A stretch of DNA of 64,000 bases from Microvirga soli. GTDB lineage: Bacteria; Pseudomonadota; Alphaproteobacteria; Rhizobiales; Beijerinckiaceae. Position 1 is the first letter of the stretch; every line of letters starts with the position of its first letter. The stretch lies in contig NZ_JAERQE010000011.1 in assembly GCF_016734765.1 (NCBI RefSeq), positions 85,444-149,443 on the forward strand, written 5' to 3'. The notes below the pieces were generated by a model that had not been told where the DNA came from, searched no databases, and worked only from the letters and a program-made list of their open reading frames with translations. The position numbers and the translations under genes were made by a program. Positions 24,008-32,092 of the stretch are shown here, piece by piece.

Positions 24008-25687
24008 GTGCTACCAATGCGAGCGCCGGGGGCAAAAGTGGCTTACACGACCAAAACCTATAAGTGGTCCTATTCGGGATCAATCCTCTCCTATGGCGTT
24101 GGCGACTTCAATCGCGATGGTCGCCTAGACTTTGCCTTCGGTGGCCCTGAAACGCCATTCAAGAACGTTACCCGCCCCTTCGACATCATCACGGTCACGG
24201 CTTCGGGTTCGATCCTCGACTCGACCAAGATCATGAAGACGGCTCCCAGAGCAGTTCATGCCCGCGAGATGTTTGTGGCCGATTTCAATAACGACGGCGC
24301 TGATGACTTCTTCTCAGCCAATCACGGCTACGATGGGCCTTCGTTTCCCGGCGAGCGCAATACGATGATGCTATCCTCCGGTCGGATGATGATGGACGCA
24401 TCCAAGACCCTGCCGAACCGAGTAGGGTTTTCCCATCAAGTATCCGGTGGGGATATCGACAATGACGGTGATATTGATCTGTTCGTGGGCGATGCCAACT
24501 GGTCAGAGTTTGGACCGTATCTACTGATCAACGATGGCAAGGGAAGGCTAACCCAGCGGGACGAGGGCATTCCTGATCGGATCGGTAAAGGCTACAACGA
24601 CGCTGCAAATTCGCTGCAATCGAGCCTATTGACCGACATCAATGGCGACGGTTCTCTTGATCTGTTGGCGGGGTTTACCAATGATGCCTCCAAGGCGGGC
24701 GTCACCTACCTCAACGACGGCAAAGGCAACTTTCTGCTAGAGACCGAGGTCGAACTTCCCCGTGGCATCTACGGAGCCAAGAATACCTTTGTGAACGATA
24801 TCATAAGCATTGATATCAATCGCGACGGCTTCAACGATCTGATCCTCAACACGACTCCGTTTAAGCCATACTACCAGGGCCAGAAGCTACAAATCTTGAT
24901 CAATGACCGGACAGGACATTTTCGCGACGAGACCAAGGCCCGGATCAAGCAGGACGGTAAAGGGCATTGGAATCAGACCATCCAAGCCGTGGACATCGAC
25001 AACGATGGTGACAAGGATTTGGTCGTCCAGAGCGATCTGGGCTCGCCCTCAAGCCAGACTATGATCTGGATCAATACTGGCGGCAAATTCAAACCAGCCC
25101 CTTCGTCGATGCTCAAGGATTTCCAGGGCACTATTCTCGCCATGGATTTCAACAAGGATGGGCGTATGGATTTCCTGTCCTATCAACAAGAAGGCAACGC
25201 CAATGGCTGGATCGGCACTGACAAGTGGACGTTCAAGACACATCTCAACACGTCCACCAAGGCCGCTTATCTGTGGGGTACGCCTTATAAGGACCAATTG
25301 AAGGGCGACAGCGGCAGCAACAAGCTTGTAGGTGGCGCTGGCAATGATGTCCTCACTGGCGGCAAAGGCAAGGACGCCTTTGTTTTCGACAGTCCGCTTC
25401 GGCGCAATGTGGACACGATTAAGGACTTCAACGTGAAGGACGATTCGATCTGGCTTGAGAACGCGATCTTCCACGGCATCGGCTGGGGAACCCCAGCGCG
25501 TCCTCAACGGATGGCTGCTGACATGTTCAAGCTGTACGGCGAAGAGGGTGGCGCCAAGATCATCTACAACAAGGCCAGCGGTAGCCTGTTCTATGACGCT
25601 GATGGGTCAGGCGATGGCGGGATGATTAAACTCGCACAGACTACCAAGAACCTGAAACTCACGGCAGCAGATTTCTACCTGATCTGA
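24008..25687 (+). CDS. FG-GAP/VCBS repeat protein with RTX C-terminus
   Basis: A 559-residue probably secreted protein. Residues 30-420 contain repeated calcium-binding FG-GAP/VCBS units (GDFNRDGRLDFAF, ADFNNDGADDFF, GDIDNDGDIDLFV, IDINRDGFNDLIL, VDIDNDGDKDLVV, MDFNKDGRMDFL), predicting a beta-propeller. Residues 430-470 carry RTX nonapeptides (GGAGNDVLTGGKGKDAFVF), followed by the usual C-terminal secretion region (TIKDFNVKDDSIWLEN...FYDADGSGDGG). No signal peptide, consistent with type I secretion. No transporter is encoded nearby, so a chromosomal system would be needed. It is unusual cargo for a small element. Confidence 0.8.
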   Translation: MLPMRAPGAKVAYTTKTYKWSYSGSILSYGVGDFNRDGRLDFAFGGPETPFKNVTRPFDIITVTASGSILDSTKIMKTAPRAVHAREMFVADFNNDGADDFFSANHGYDGPSFPGERNTMMLSSGRMMMDASKTLPNRVGFSHQVSGGDIDNDGDIDLFVGDANWSEFGPYLLINDGKGRLTQRDEGIPDRIGKGYNDAANSLQSSLLTDINGDGSLDLLAGFTNDASKAGVTYLNDGKGNFLLETEVELPRGIYGAKNTFVNDIISIDINRDGFNDLILNTTPFKPYYQGQKLQILINDRTGHFRDETKARIKQDGKGHWNQTIQAVDIDNDGDKDLVVQSDLGSPSSQTMIWINTGGKFKPAPSSMLKDFQGTILAMDFNKDGRMDFLSYQQEGNANGWIGTDKWTFKTHLNTSTKAAYLWGTPYKDQLKGDSGSNKLVGGAGNDVLTGGKGKDAFVFDSPLRRNVDTIKDFNVKDDSIWLENAIFHGIGWGTPARPQRMAADMFKLYGEEGGAKIIYNKASGSLFYDADGSGDGGMIKLAQTTKNLKLTAADFYLI

Positions 25688-26014
25688 GCCCATATCCGAG
25701 CGAGGGCTGTTTCTGATAGAAAGCGACAGCCCTTCCTTGTCCTCCAAGTTGGCGATCCTAGCGCCACTGAAGCTCGACAAGTTCAACCTCTCCATATTTC
25801 CGGCGAAGTTCTTGGACGACGAGAAATTCGGATGCGTGAAGCACGCGCACGGACGTGGAACTGATTGTCCAGGCCCTGCTGGCGTCTGATCTCTTGTATC
25901 TGAAACGAACCCACGCCAGCGGTCTGATCGACACTTATTTCTCCCTCTCACTCTCTACAGGAGTTTCGGTGATCCGTTTGACGGTCTCTTCGACAGTGGA
26001 CCGGATCATCCTTA
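25688..26014. other. Intergenic stretch, nothing supported
   Basis: About 330 bp between the RTX gene and the convergent resolvase. Short frames have no ribosome site or protein-like sequence. No clear terminator hairpin was found. Confidence 0.35.
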
Positions 26015-26590
26015 TCAAGCTCCGGGTTCGCTCGGACCAGTCTCGCTGAGGATGCGGTAGACGGATGCTCGGCTGATCTTCAGGCGCTTGGCGATATCAC
26101 TGGGCGCGACACTCTCAGCCTTGAGTTTCGCCACTTCGGCACTTTGTCGGCGGGCAGTGGGCACTCTCCCGCGAAACTTGCCATCCCTTCTGGCCTTTGC
26201 GATCCCAATTTTCTGACGCTCAAGCATGATCTCGCGCTCCCATTGGACGATACCGCCGACGAGCGTCATCATCAGCCGCCCATTTGGCGTGCTGGTGTCG
26301 ATATCCAGATCGAGAATGCGCAGGGCAACACCTTTTTTCTCAAGGTGCTGTACGATCTCCCAGAGATGCGGAACGGATCGGGCGAGCCTGGAAAGCGACG
26401 TGACAACGAGCGTGTCGTTCTTTCGGCAGAACTTCAGCACCTCGTCCAAAACAGGCCGCTTCCCAACCGAACTGGCCTCCTCGATGAAAAGGTGGTCATT
26501 CTCGACCCCGAGCTTGCGCAGGGTTTCCACTTGGGCTTCAAGCCCTGCCTTCTGTTCGTCGGTACTCGTGCGTGCCAGTCCAATCAGCAT
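26015..26590 (-). CDS. Small serine resolvase/invertase
   Basis: A 191-residue small serine recombinase. The N-terminus LIGLARTSTDEQKAGLEAQV carries the nucleophile Ser9; VVTSLSRLARSVPHLWEIV and TPNGRLMMTLVGGIVQWERE complete the catalytic domain. A C-terminal HTH (PSDIAKRLKISRASVYRIL) binds DNA. The ATG at 26590 has GGGAGCAACC before it; an earlier in-frame start at 26665 lacks support. It may resolve multimers of the excised element or invert DNA; no res site was located. Confidence 0.85.
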   Translation of the reverse strand: MLIGLARTSTDEQKAGLEAQVETLRKLGVENDHLFIEEASSVGKRPVLDEVLKFCRKNDTLVVTSLSRLARSVPHLWEIVQHLEKKGVALRILDLDIDTSTPNGRLMMTLVGGIVQWEREIMLERQKIGIAKARRDGKFRGRVPTARRQSAEVAKLKAESVAPSDIAKRLKISRASVYRILSETGPSEPGA

Positions 26591-26806
26591 GGTTGCTCCC
26601 AGTTCGTGTGAGACAACTATGCGAGACTTGGCCGTAAAGATCAAGAGACAACTTGTGTGAGACACATTCCTGGCGGGTAGGGCAGTCTCACTAGGTCAGG
26701 GTCCATTGGGACACCATTATCGTCGCTTCGCCGCGTAACCTAGACGGGTGAGGTGTCATTGCGAGAATATGATATGTGGCTGTAGCTCGGCGGTTTCAGG
26801 TTCCTC

Positions 26807-27061
26807 ATGCCTGATGTTGATAGAGATGATCCGCCCGATTGGGTTGTGCAATTGCGGCAGGAGATGGCGCAGGGTCTCGCAGAGGAGCTTGATGCCCGAA
26901 CGAAAGCATTATTAGCGCAGGAGCCTCGGGTAATCCGTGCGGGTCTCACCCTCCTTAGGCTACTAACGCGGAAACAATGGCGCGATGCACCAGCCATATG
27001 CGCTAGCCGGTCTCTTAAGCATCAAACACTTCATCTTGCGACAGCAGGCCGATGGCCCTGA
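26807..27061 (+). CDS. Possible small unknown gene
   Basis: An 84-residue frame: PDWVVQLRQEMAQGLAEELD is helical and protein-like, followed by VIRAGLTLLRLLTRKQWRDA. No good ribosome site. It is divergent from the resolvase and convergent with RloB. Confidence 0.3.
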   Translation: MPDVDRDDPPDWVVQLRQEMAQGLAEELDARTKALLAQEPRVIRAGLTLLRLLTRKQWRDAPAICASRSLKHQTLHLATAGRWP

Positions 27062-27096
27062 TCTCTAGGACCGGAGCCATCGGCGTTCCCCAAGTG

Positions 27097-27744
27097 TCAC
27101 TTCTTCTGAGTGGCGGCTTCCGCGATTTTCCGCGTCAACTGGAATACGGTAGTGGATGGTGCTCCGTATGGAACTCCTTCCTCTTCTCTACGCTTCAATT
27201 GGCGCTCTGCCCGATCCTGAGCCTTTGCAAGGTCTTTAAGAACCGCAGCACAGTCTAGCGTCTTCCCCTTTGACGGGTCGTACTGCGCACAGAGACTCTT
27301 GAGGTGCTTCTGGACCTCGTGTCTGTCATGAGGCTTATGGAAATCATCGAAATGAAGGATAAGCCAAATCTCAAAGCAAGGATTTGATCTCGCGACGTTA
27401 ATGCCCTTACCCTCGCAGACCCGAAGCGCTTGGTCAAAATGAGGATGCTCATCGCGATCAAATACAGCCCAAATTTCGTCTTTCTCCTCAAACGAATCGC
27501 GCTTCTTCCTGCTGCCCCTTGTCAGCCCCATCTCTTGCGCGCGATCCGAAGCAGTTTCAGCGATCTTCGAAGGATCGCCTACCGCGCCAATAGCTTCTAC
27601 TTCAACCAACGTGCCCTTAAAAAGAACTTTTAAAGCATTGAAGTAGTCGGGCTCTGTATTTTTACCTTCACAGTACAGAATGAACTTCTTCTTGGGAGTG
27701 ACCTTCGCAGCAGGTCTGGACAAACTCGGAATGCGGCGAGACAT
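27097..27744 (-). CDS. rloB: RloB-like TOPRIM-type protein
   Basis: A 215-residue RloB-family protein. KKKFILYCEGKNTEPDYFNA (18-37) holds E26, and DEIWAVFDRDEHPHF (89-103) holds D96 and D98, giving the E...DxD set of a TOPRIM-like nuclease; ARSNPCFEIWLILHF is a family block. The ATG at 27744 follows the rloA stop by 2 bp, so the pair is co-translated. ATPase plus TOPRIM pairs are common in anti-phage systems (OLD- or PARIS-like logic); defence function here is inferred. Confidence 0.8.
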   Translation of the reverse strand: MSRRIPSLSRPAAKVTPKKKFILYCEGKNTEPDYFNALKVLFKGTLVEVEAIGAVGDPSKIAETASDRAQEMGLTRGSRKKRDSFEEKDEIWAVFDRDEHPHFDQALRVCEGKGINVARSNPCFEIWLILHFDDFHKPHDRHEVQKHLKSLCAQYDPSKGKTLDCAAVLKDLAKAQDRAERQLKRREEEGVPYGAPSTTVFQLTRKIAEAATQKK

Positions 27745-27746
27745 GA

Positions 27747-29042
27747 TCAGTGGCTCTGGAACAAGGTAGTAACTGGACCAGCAAACGGTATTGCGCCGAA
27801 CCGTCCCTCTAGGTATCCCTTCTCGATATTGTCGGTTCTCCGAGTTTGAATATCTGAAAGGGGAAAGACATGAGTTGCGCCCCTGTGGTCCTTCTCTGTG
27901 AACCAAATTTGGTCACGACGAAGCATGGGGGAGCGCATCAAGTTTGTATCATGGGTAGTCGCGACAAGCTGAGCCCCTTTTGAATTGATAGCTTTATTTG
28001 AAAACAGGGAAACAAAGGCTTCACATGCTTGCGTATGCAAGCTTGCATCCAATTCATCAACGACAAGCAAAGAGCCTTCGTCCAAGGCTCTGAACGCAGC
28101 ACTTGCCAATAGAAGCAACCTACGAGTGCCCGCACTCTCTTTTTCAGGCATGAAGAAAACTCTCACTCCATCCACGCCTTGGTGTGCCAGTTCAATGACA
28201 ACCTTTTTCTTGTCTTCCTGCGCTTCCTCCATTGAATTAGTTCCACCGAACAGTACGGGCGATAGGCGCTGAATAAAAGTATCGATCTCTTTAGAAATCA
28301 AAAGCTGCTGCTTATTCATTTCCTTTTCAACGCGACGGAACCCGACGACCCCTGTTCCCACCTTATTGATAAGGTCAATGGTGCGCTGATCGATACCATT
28401 ATCTTTAAATTGGGTTGAGATTGCAGAGCCACCAACTTCAATATCACTGCTAAAGTGTATGGACGAAAAGAACGAAGATATCTTTGTTAACTCTTCGTGT
28501 CCGTTCTGAATGGCAGCAGAGATGAATAAGCTATTTGGCCGCACTAAATCTGCGATAACACGGTTTCTCCCCTTCAAGCCACGCCCGAACTTAAACTCTT
28601 TCTCACCAGTACGTTCGTAAAGCATCTGGCGGCGGCCAGAGGGGAATGCGTAAAGCCATTCACCGGAGAATGATTCATCTGTTGCTTCAAAGCCAAAATG
28701 ATAGCGTACTCCATCATGGATGAAGTCTATGTCAAAAACGGACGGAAGTTCTGCCGCGCCACCACCAAGAGCAAATGCGTCACGTGGCACCGCCCCTTTA
28801 ACCGCCCCCTTTGGCTGTGAAAGGAGAACCGCTTGACGCATGAAGCGTAGAGCGGAAATGAAGTTGCTTTTACCAGATGCGTTCGCCCCATAAATTATGG
28901 CTGAGGAGAGCACCTTTGTATTAGGGGCAATCTCACGATCAATTAGGCCCGCCTCACCATCTTTCAGCGAACTAGCAATGAGAGAGAGTTCCTGTCCCTC
29001 TAATATCGAGCCATGATTGGCCGCACTGAATCTAAGAAGCAT
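27747..29042 (-). CDS. rloA: RloA-like AAA/ABC-type ATPase
   Basis: A 431-residue ATPase of the AAA_15/AAA_21 type. The N-terminal strand region MLLRFSAANHGSILEGQELS leads to Walker A GANASGKS (52-59). The signature and Walker B come late: GTRRLLLLASAAFRALDEGS, LLVVDELDASLH, then the H-loop region VATTHDTNLM. The ATG at 29042 is preceded by GAGGTC 6 bp upstream and is preferred over 29054. With RloB it forms an ATP-gated sensor-effector pair, probably anti-phage. Confidence 0.82.
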   Translation of the reverse strand: MLLRFSAANHGSILEGQELSLIASSLKDGEAGLIDREIAPNTKVLSSAIIYGANASGKSNFISALRFMRQAVLLSQPKGAVKGAVPRDAFALGGGAAELPSVFDIDFIHDGVRYHFGFEATDESFSGEWLYAFPSGRRQMLYERTGEKEFKFGRGLKGRNRVIADLVRPNSLFISAAIQNGHEELTKISSFFSSIHFSSDIEVGGSAISTQFKDNGIDQRTIDLINKVGTGVVGFRRVEKEMNKQQLLISKEIDTFIQRLSPVLFGGTNSMEEAQEDKKKVVIELAHQGVDGVRVFFMPEKESAGTRRLLLLASAAFRALDEGSLLVVDELDASLHTQACEAFVSLFSNKAINSKGAQLVATTHDTNLMRSPMLRRDQIWFTEKDHRGATHVFPLSDIQTRRTDNIEKGYLEGRFGAIPFAGPVTTLFQSH

Positions 29043-29054
29043 ATCTGACCTCAA

Positions 29055-29068
29055 GTGCTAACTAGCAC
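29055..29068. promoter_or_regulatory. Candidate operator upstream of rloA
   Basis: GTGCTA-AC-TAGCAC is a perfect inverted repeat 13 bp before the rloA start. It lies where a repressor of the rloAB operon would bind. No linked regulator is obvious. Confidence 0.35.
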
Positions 29069-29330
29069 GATTTATAGCCCGATTTTGCAAAAAACCAACT
29101 AATTTGTCAATTAAATTGCGTCATGGCTACATTAAGATATCATGTAACGTGTCGCCATAAACACTTTTGGACCTGAGATGTGACCTTCGCCTTCGAGGCA
29201 GCGCCCTTCAGAATTAGATGGAGGCAGTAAATCCGGCAGCCGAGTGGACCAATCCAAAGGTGCCATTCCCCGCGAACGGCTCGTGTTTCCCAAGCGGTGG
29301 GCGCATAATAGCGGGGTAGGAGGGACAACC

Positions 29331-29435
29331 ATGACGAGGTTTTATGCCGTTCTTGTGCAGGTCATTCTGTCGTCGGGCTTCGTGCTGGCGATGAATGGCG
29401 CAGCCCTGGCGGGAAAGATCATCGGTAACGGCTGA
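29331..29435 (+). CDS. 34-residue signal-peptide-like small protein
   Basis: MTRFYAVLVQVILSSGFVLA followed by MNGAALAGKIIGNG. A GGAGGG lies 7 bp before the ATG. The hydrophobic stretch and ALA-G site look like a Sec signal peptide, leaving a mature peptide of about 7 residues, or it is a small membrane protein. It is the last gene before the tRNA end of the element. Confidence 0.45.
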   Translation: MTRFYAVLVQVILSSGFVLAMNGAALAGKIIGNG

Positions 29436-29535
29436 CCGAATACCGGGCGGCCTGCTTACCAGCGGGTCGCCCGTCATACTGATTTCTTTTAGCCCGTACC
29501 TTGAGTTCTTGGTATCTGATCTTCGAATCGGGTCC

Positions 29536-29580
29536 ATTTAGGGATTGGCCATGTGGGGTTCCGTGTGGGGTTTCTGGTCG
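29536..29580 (-). pseudogene. Possible remnant of a second integrase 3' end
   Basis: About 45 bases (minus strand) closely match the last codons of the resident integrase, encoding TDQKPHTEPHMANP-stop where the integrase ends PTENPTQNPTRLWA-stop. It lies about 95 bp inside the right end. The match is short and repetitive (GTGGGGTT on the + strand), so convergent sequence is possible. Confidence 0.35.
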
Positions 29581-29642
29581 GTCAGACCCCACATTTCCCA
29601 GGCGTTCCCGGTTTATTCCGGTCGAGACGATTGGACCAGAAA

Positions 29643-29670
29643 CGAAAAAACCCCTGGGCTTCCAGGGGTT
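29643..29670 (-). terminator. Terminator of tRNA-Gly, carried by the element
   Basis: On the minus strand AAACCCCTGG and CCAGGGGTTT form a 10-bp stem followed by a T-run (TTTTTT), directly after the tRNA 3' end. It lies inside the element, so the element supplies the terminator that integration would otherwise have displaced. No similar hairpin follows the partial tRNA copy at 18,509. Confidence 0.75.
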
Positions 29671-29672
29671 TA

Positions 29673-29720
29673 TTGGAGCGGGCGATGGGAATCGAACCCA
29701 CGACATTCAGCTTGGGAAGC
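29673..29720. repeat. attR: 48-bp direct repeat within tRNA-Gly
   Basis: Identical to 18,509-18,556. It covers the CCA end, acceptor 3' strand, T arm, variable loop and part of the anticodon arm of the intact tRNA-Gly. Confidence 0.92.
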
Positions 29721-29748
29721 TGACGTTCTACCTCTGAACTACGCCCGC
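29674..29748 (-). tRNA. tRNA-Gly(CCC)
   Basis: A full 75-base cloverleaf on the minus strand. Acceptor GCGGGCG pairs with CGCCCGC, CCA is encoded, the D arm is GTTC...GAAC, the anticodon loop is TTCCCAA (anticodon CCC) between TCAGC and GCTGA, and the T arm is GTGGG-TTCGATT-CCCAT. It is the integration target of the 11.2-kb element and remains intact after integration. Confidence 0.95.
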
Positions 29749-29804
29749 GCGCCCTTATTCATATCCGGCCTTCCGGCGATCCGGCAAGGGGGCAGCTTGA
29801 AGGA

Positions 29805-30905
29805 TCAGCGGAAGTGCTTTGACAGTTTCAGTCCTTGCGCCTGGTAGTTCGAGCCGGCGCCTGCCCCGTAGAGCACCTTCGGCCGCTCGGCCATGCGCTC
29901 GTAGACGAGGCGGCCGACGATCTGCCCGTCTTCCAGGATGAACGGCACGTCGCGGGAGCGCACCTCGAGCACGGCTCGGGCCCCTTCCCCTCCAGCCCCG
30001 GCATGGCCGAAGCCGGGATCGAAGAAGCCGGCATAATGGACGCGGAACTCGCCCACGAGGGGGTCGAAGGGCACCATCTCGGCGGCGTAATCCGGCGGCA
30101 CGTGGACCGCTTCCTTGGAGGCGAGGATGTAGAACTGGCCCGGATCGAGGATCAGGGTGCGGGAAGCATCCGCATAGAGCGGCTCCCAGAAATCGGCGGC
30201 GCGGCAGGAGCCCGGCTTGTCCACATCGACGAGGCCGGTATGCCGCTTGGCGCGGTATCCGATCAGATTATCCGGACCGAAGCCCGCCAGATCCACACTG
30301 ACGGCGACGCCGTCCTGGATCGAAGGCTCGGCGGAGGTCACCACCCGCTCGTTCTGGTGGAGCGCCAGGAGTTCCGCATCGCTCAGGCGCACCTCGCCCT
30401 TGCGCAGGCGCAGCTGGGACAGGCGGGTGCCGGTCCGGACCAGCACCGGGAACGTGCGCGGCGAGATCTCGGCATAGAGACGCCCCTGATAACCTGCCCC
30501 GATGGTGTCGAATTCCTGGCTGCGGTCGGTGATGACGCGGGTGAACACATCGATGCGGCCCGTGGAGCTCTTGGGGTTCGCCGCCGCCGAGAGATCCTCC
30601 GGCAGGGCCAGCTCCTCCTGGAGCTCGGCGATATAGACGCTGCCGGTCTCAAGGATGGCGCCCAGGCTCAGGTCGATCTCGTGGAAGCTCAGCTGGTCGA
30701 GACGGTCCTGGACCGTATGGTTGCGACCCGGCAGGAAGCTGGCGCGGACGCGATAAGCCCGGCGGCCCAGCCTGAGGTCCAGGCTCGCCGGCTGGACCTG
30801 ATCGGACGCGAAGGGCGTCTCCGGCCTGATGGCTCCCGCTTCCGCAAGGCGCATGATGGCATCAGCCGATTGGATCCCGTCCTTCAACGCAACCATGTCC
30901 GTCAT
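29805..30905 (-). CDS. dcd: dCTP deaminase, double-length alphaproteobacterial type
   Basis: A 366-residue 2'-deoxycytidine 5'-triphosphate deaminase, which turns dCTP into dUTP for thymidylate synthesis. Both halves resemble the trimeric dUTPase/Dcd fold: QPASLDLRLGRRAYRVRASF, ANPKSSTGRIDVFTRVITD (the conserved SSTGR) in the first half, and GYRAKRHTGLVDVDKPG, DFWEPLY in the second. The length is about twice that of the enteric Dcd and normal for this group. It ends 56 bp from the tRNA-Gly and is the first core gene on the right. Confidence 0.88.
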   Translation of the reverse strand: MTDMVALKDGIQSADAIMRLAEAGAIRPETPFASDQVQPASLDLRLGRRAYRVRASFLPGRNHTVQDRLDQLSFHEIDLSLGAILETGSVYIAELQEELALPEDLSAAANPKSSTGRIDVFTRVITDRSQEFDTIGAGYQGRLYAEISPRTFPVLVRTGTRLSQLRLRKGEVRLSDAELLALHQNERVVTSAEPSIQDGVAVSVDLAGFGPDNLIGYRAKRHTGLVDVDKPGSCRAADFWEPLYADASRTLILDPGQFYILASKEAVHVPPDYAAEMVPFDPLVGEFRVHYAGFFDPGFGHAGAGGEGARAVLEVRSRDVPFILEDGQIVGRLVYERMAERPKVLYGAGAGSNYQAQGLKLSKHFR

Positions 30906-30971
30906 CCGAGAGCCCTGCCGTCCTTGAAATGTTGAGCCTGACAGTATCCTCTAAGCCTTGTTACGGAATTC

Positions 30972-31601
30972 TCAATCGCTTTCCTCAACAGGCTCATCGC
31001 GAAAGGCGTGCCAGGCCAGGGTGATGCGGGCGAGCGCGCTCATTACGGTCAAACCGGCAAAGGCGTAGGCCAGGACCGGGAAGTGCCGTGGGAACAGGAT
31101 CATGGCAACGAAGAACAGGATCGTCTCCGTGCCCTCCATGACGCCGGCGGTGAAATAGATCGATTTGACCCCTCGGATGCCGGTGCTCATCCCCCGCTTG
31201 GCGGCAACGGCCGCAAAGGCGAGGAAGCTCGCGCCATTGACGTAAAAGGCGAACAGGAGCGCCGCCGCCGGCAGCGCGAAGACGCCTGGGTCCCGCAGGG
31301 CGAAGGCCAGAGGGATGGCGCCGTAGACGGCGAAGTCGAGGACGATGTCGAGAAACCCGCCCCGGTCTGTGCGCCGGGTCGAGCGGGCGATGGCACCATC
31401 CAGGCCGTCGAGAAGCCTGTTGAGCCCGAACAGGACAAGCGCCGCCACATCGAGCTCCAGAACGATCATGACGGCTGCGGCCAGGCCGAGCACCAGCCCC
31501 GCCAGCGTCACGGCATCGGCGGAGATCCCTGCCCGCGCCAAGCCCTGCCCCAGCCGATCCATCGGCGGATCGATCCTGCGCCGCACCCATCCGTCGAGCA
31601 T
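30972..31601 (-). CDS. CDP-alcohol phosphatidyltransferase family membrane enzyme
   Basis: A 209-residue inner-membrane enzyme with about six membrane segments. The family motif D-G-x2-A-R-x8-G-x3-D-x3-D is seen as LDGLDGAIARSTRRTDRGGFLDIVLDF. It would transfer a phosphatidyl or similar group from a CDP-activated donor to an alcohol; the acceptor cannot be told from sequence. It is a single gene, divergent from apaG. Confidence 0.85.
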   Translation of the reverse strand: MLDGWVRRRIDPPMDRLGQGLARAGISADAVTLAGLVLGLAAAVMIVLELDVAALVLFGLNRLLDGLDGAIARSTRRTDRGGFLDIVLDFAVYGAIPLAFALRDPGVFALPAAALLFAFYVNGASFLAFAAVAAKRGMSTGIRGVKSIYFTAGVMEGTETILFFVAMILFPRHFPVLAYAFAGLTVMSALARITLAWHAFRDEPVEESD

Positions 31602-31691
31602 GGCCCGTTCTCCCCCTGCCTCGATTGACGAGGTGTGAGGACGGGCTTACCACGGGCGGGTCCAACTCCTCTACTGGGTGAAGGCAGGCGC

Positions 31692-32084
31692 ATGTACAAG
31701 GCTGTGACCCGCGGCATCTCTGTGACGGTAACACCCCGCTATATGCCCGAAGAGTCCTCGCCCGACGACGGCCGCTACTTCTTTGCCTATACGGTGGAGA
31801 TCATCAACACGAGCCTGGAGCGCGTTCAGCTGCGCGCCCGCCATTGGCGGATCACCGACGAGCACGGCCATGCGCAGGAGGTGCGTGGCGCCGGCGTGGT
31901 CGGCGAGGAGCCGGTGCTTGGACCGGGCGAGAGCTTCAGCTACACGAGCGGCTGCCCCCTGCCGACCCCGAGCGGCACCATGCAGGGCACCTACCTGATG
32001 GAATCCGCCGGCGGCGAAACTTTTGATGCCGAAATTCCTGCCTTCTCACTTGATATTCCCCGCGCGAAACGCGTGCTGCACTGA
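31692..32084 (+). CDS. apaG: ApaG protein
   Basis: A 130-residue ApaG with the typical order VTRGISVTVTPRYMPEESSP, FAYTVEIINTS, ARHWRITDEHGHAQEVRGAG, VVGEEPVLGPGESFSYTSGC, GTMQGTYLM. The fold is fibronectin-III-like; the bacterial role is unclear (linked to metal sensitivity and dinucleotide polyphosphate metabolism in enterics). ATG 31692 is chosen because homologues begin MYKAVT. It lies 8 bp upstream of argE. Confidence 0.92.
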   Translation: MYKAVTRGISVTVTPRYMPEESSPDDGRYFFAYTVEIINTSLERVQLRARHWRITDEHGHAQEVRGAGVVGEEPVLGPGESFSYTSGCPLPTPSGTMQGTYLMESAGGETFDAEIPAFSLDIPRAKRVLH

Positions 32085-32092
32085 GGTTCCCG

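Larger units (their letters stand above)
18509..29720. mobile_element. Integrated element at tRNA-Gly(CCC)
   Basis: The element is bounded by the 48-bp repeat and carries a tyrosine integrase and excisionase-like gene at its left end. Cargo is a set of unknown small genes, an FG-GAP/RTX protein, a small serine resolvase, an RloAB pair and a small signal-peptide gene. The intact tRNA is at the right end; the integrase is next to the partial copy. No phage structural, conjugation or obvious replication genes were seen, so it resembles a non-self-transmissible integrative element or phage satellite. Confidence 0.88.

Noticed and set aside
29800..30940. Long frame on the + strand opposite dcd
   Set aside because: It is the antisense of a clear dcd gene and lacks any domain; the same applies to long frames opposite argD, argF, hslO and pstC.
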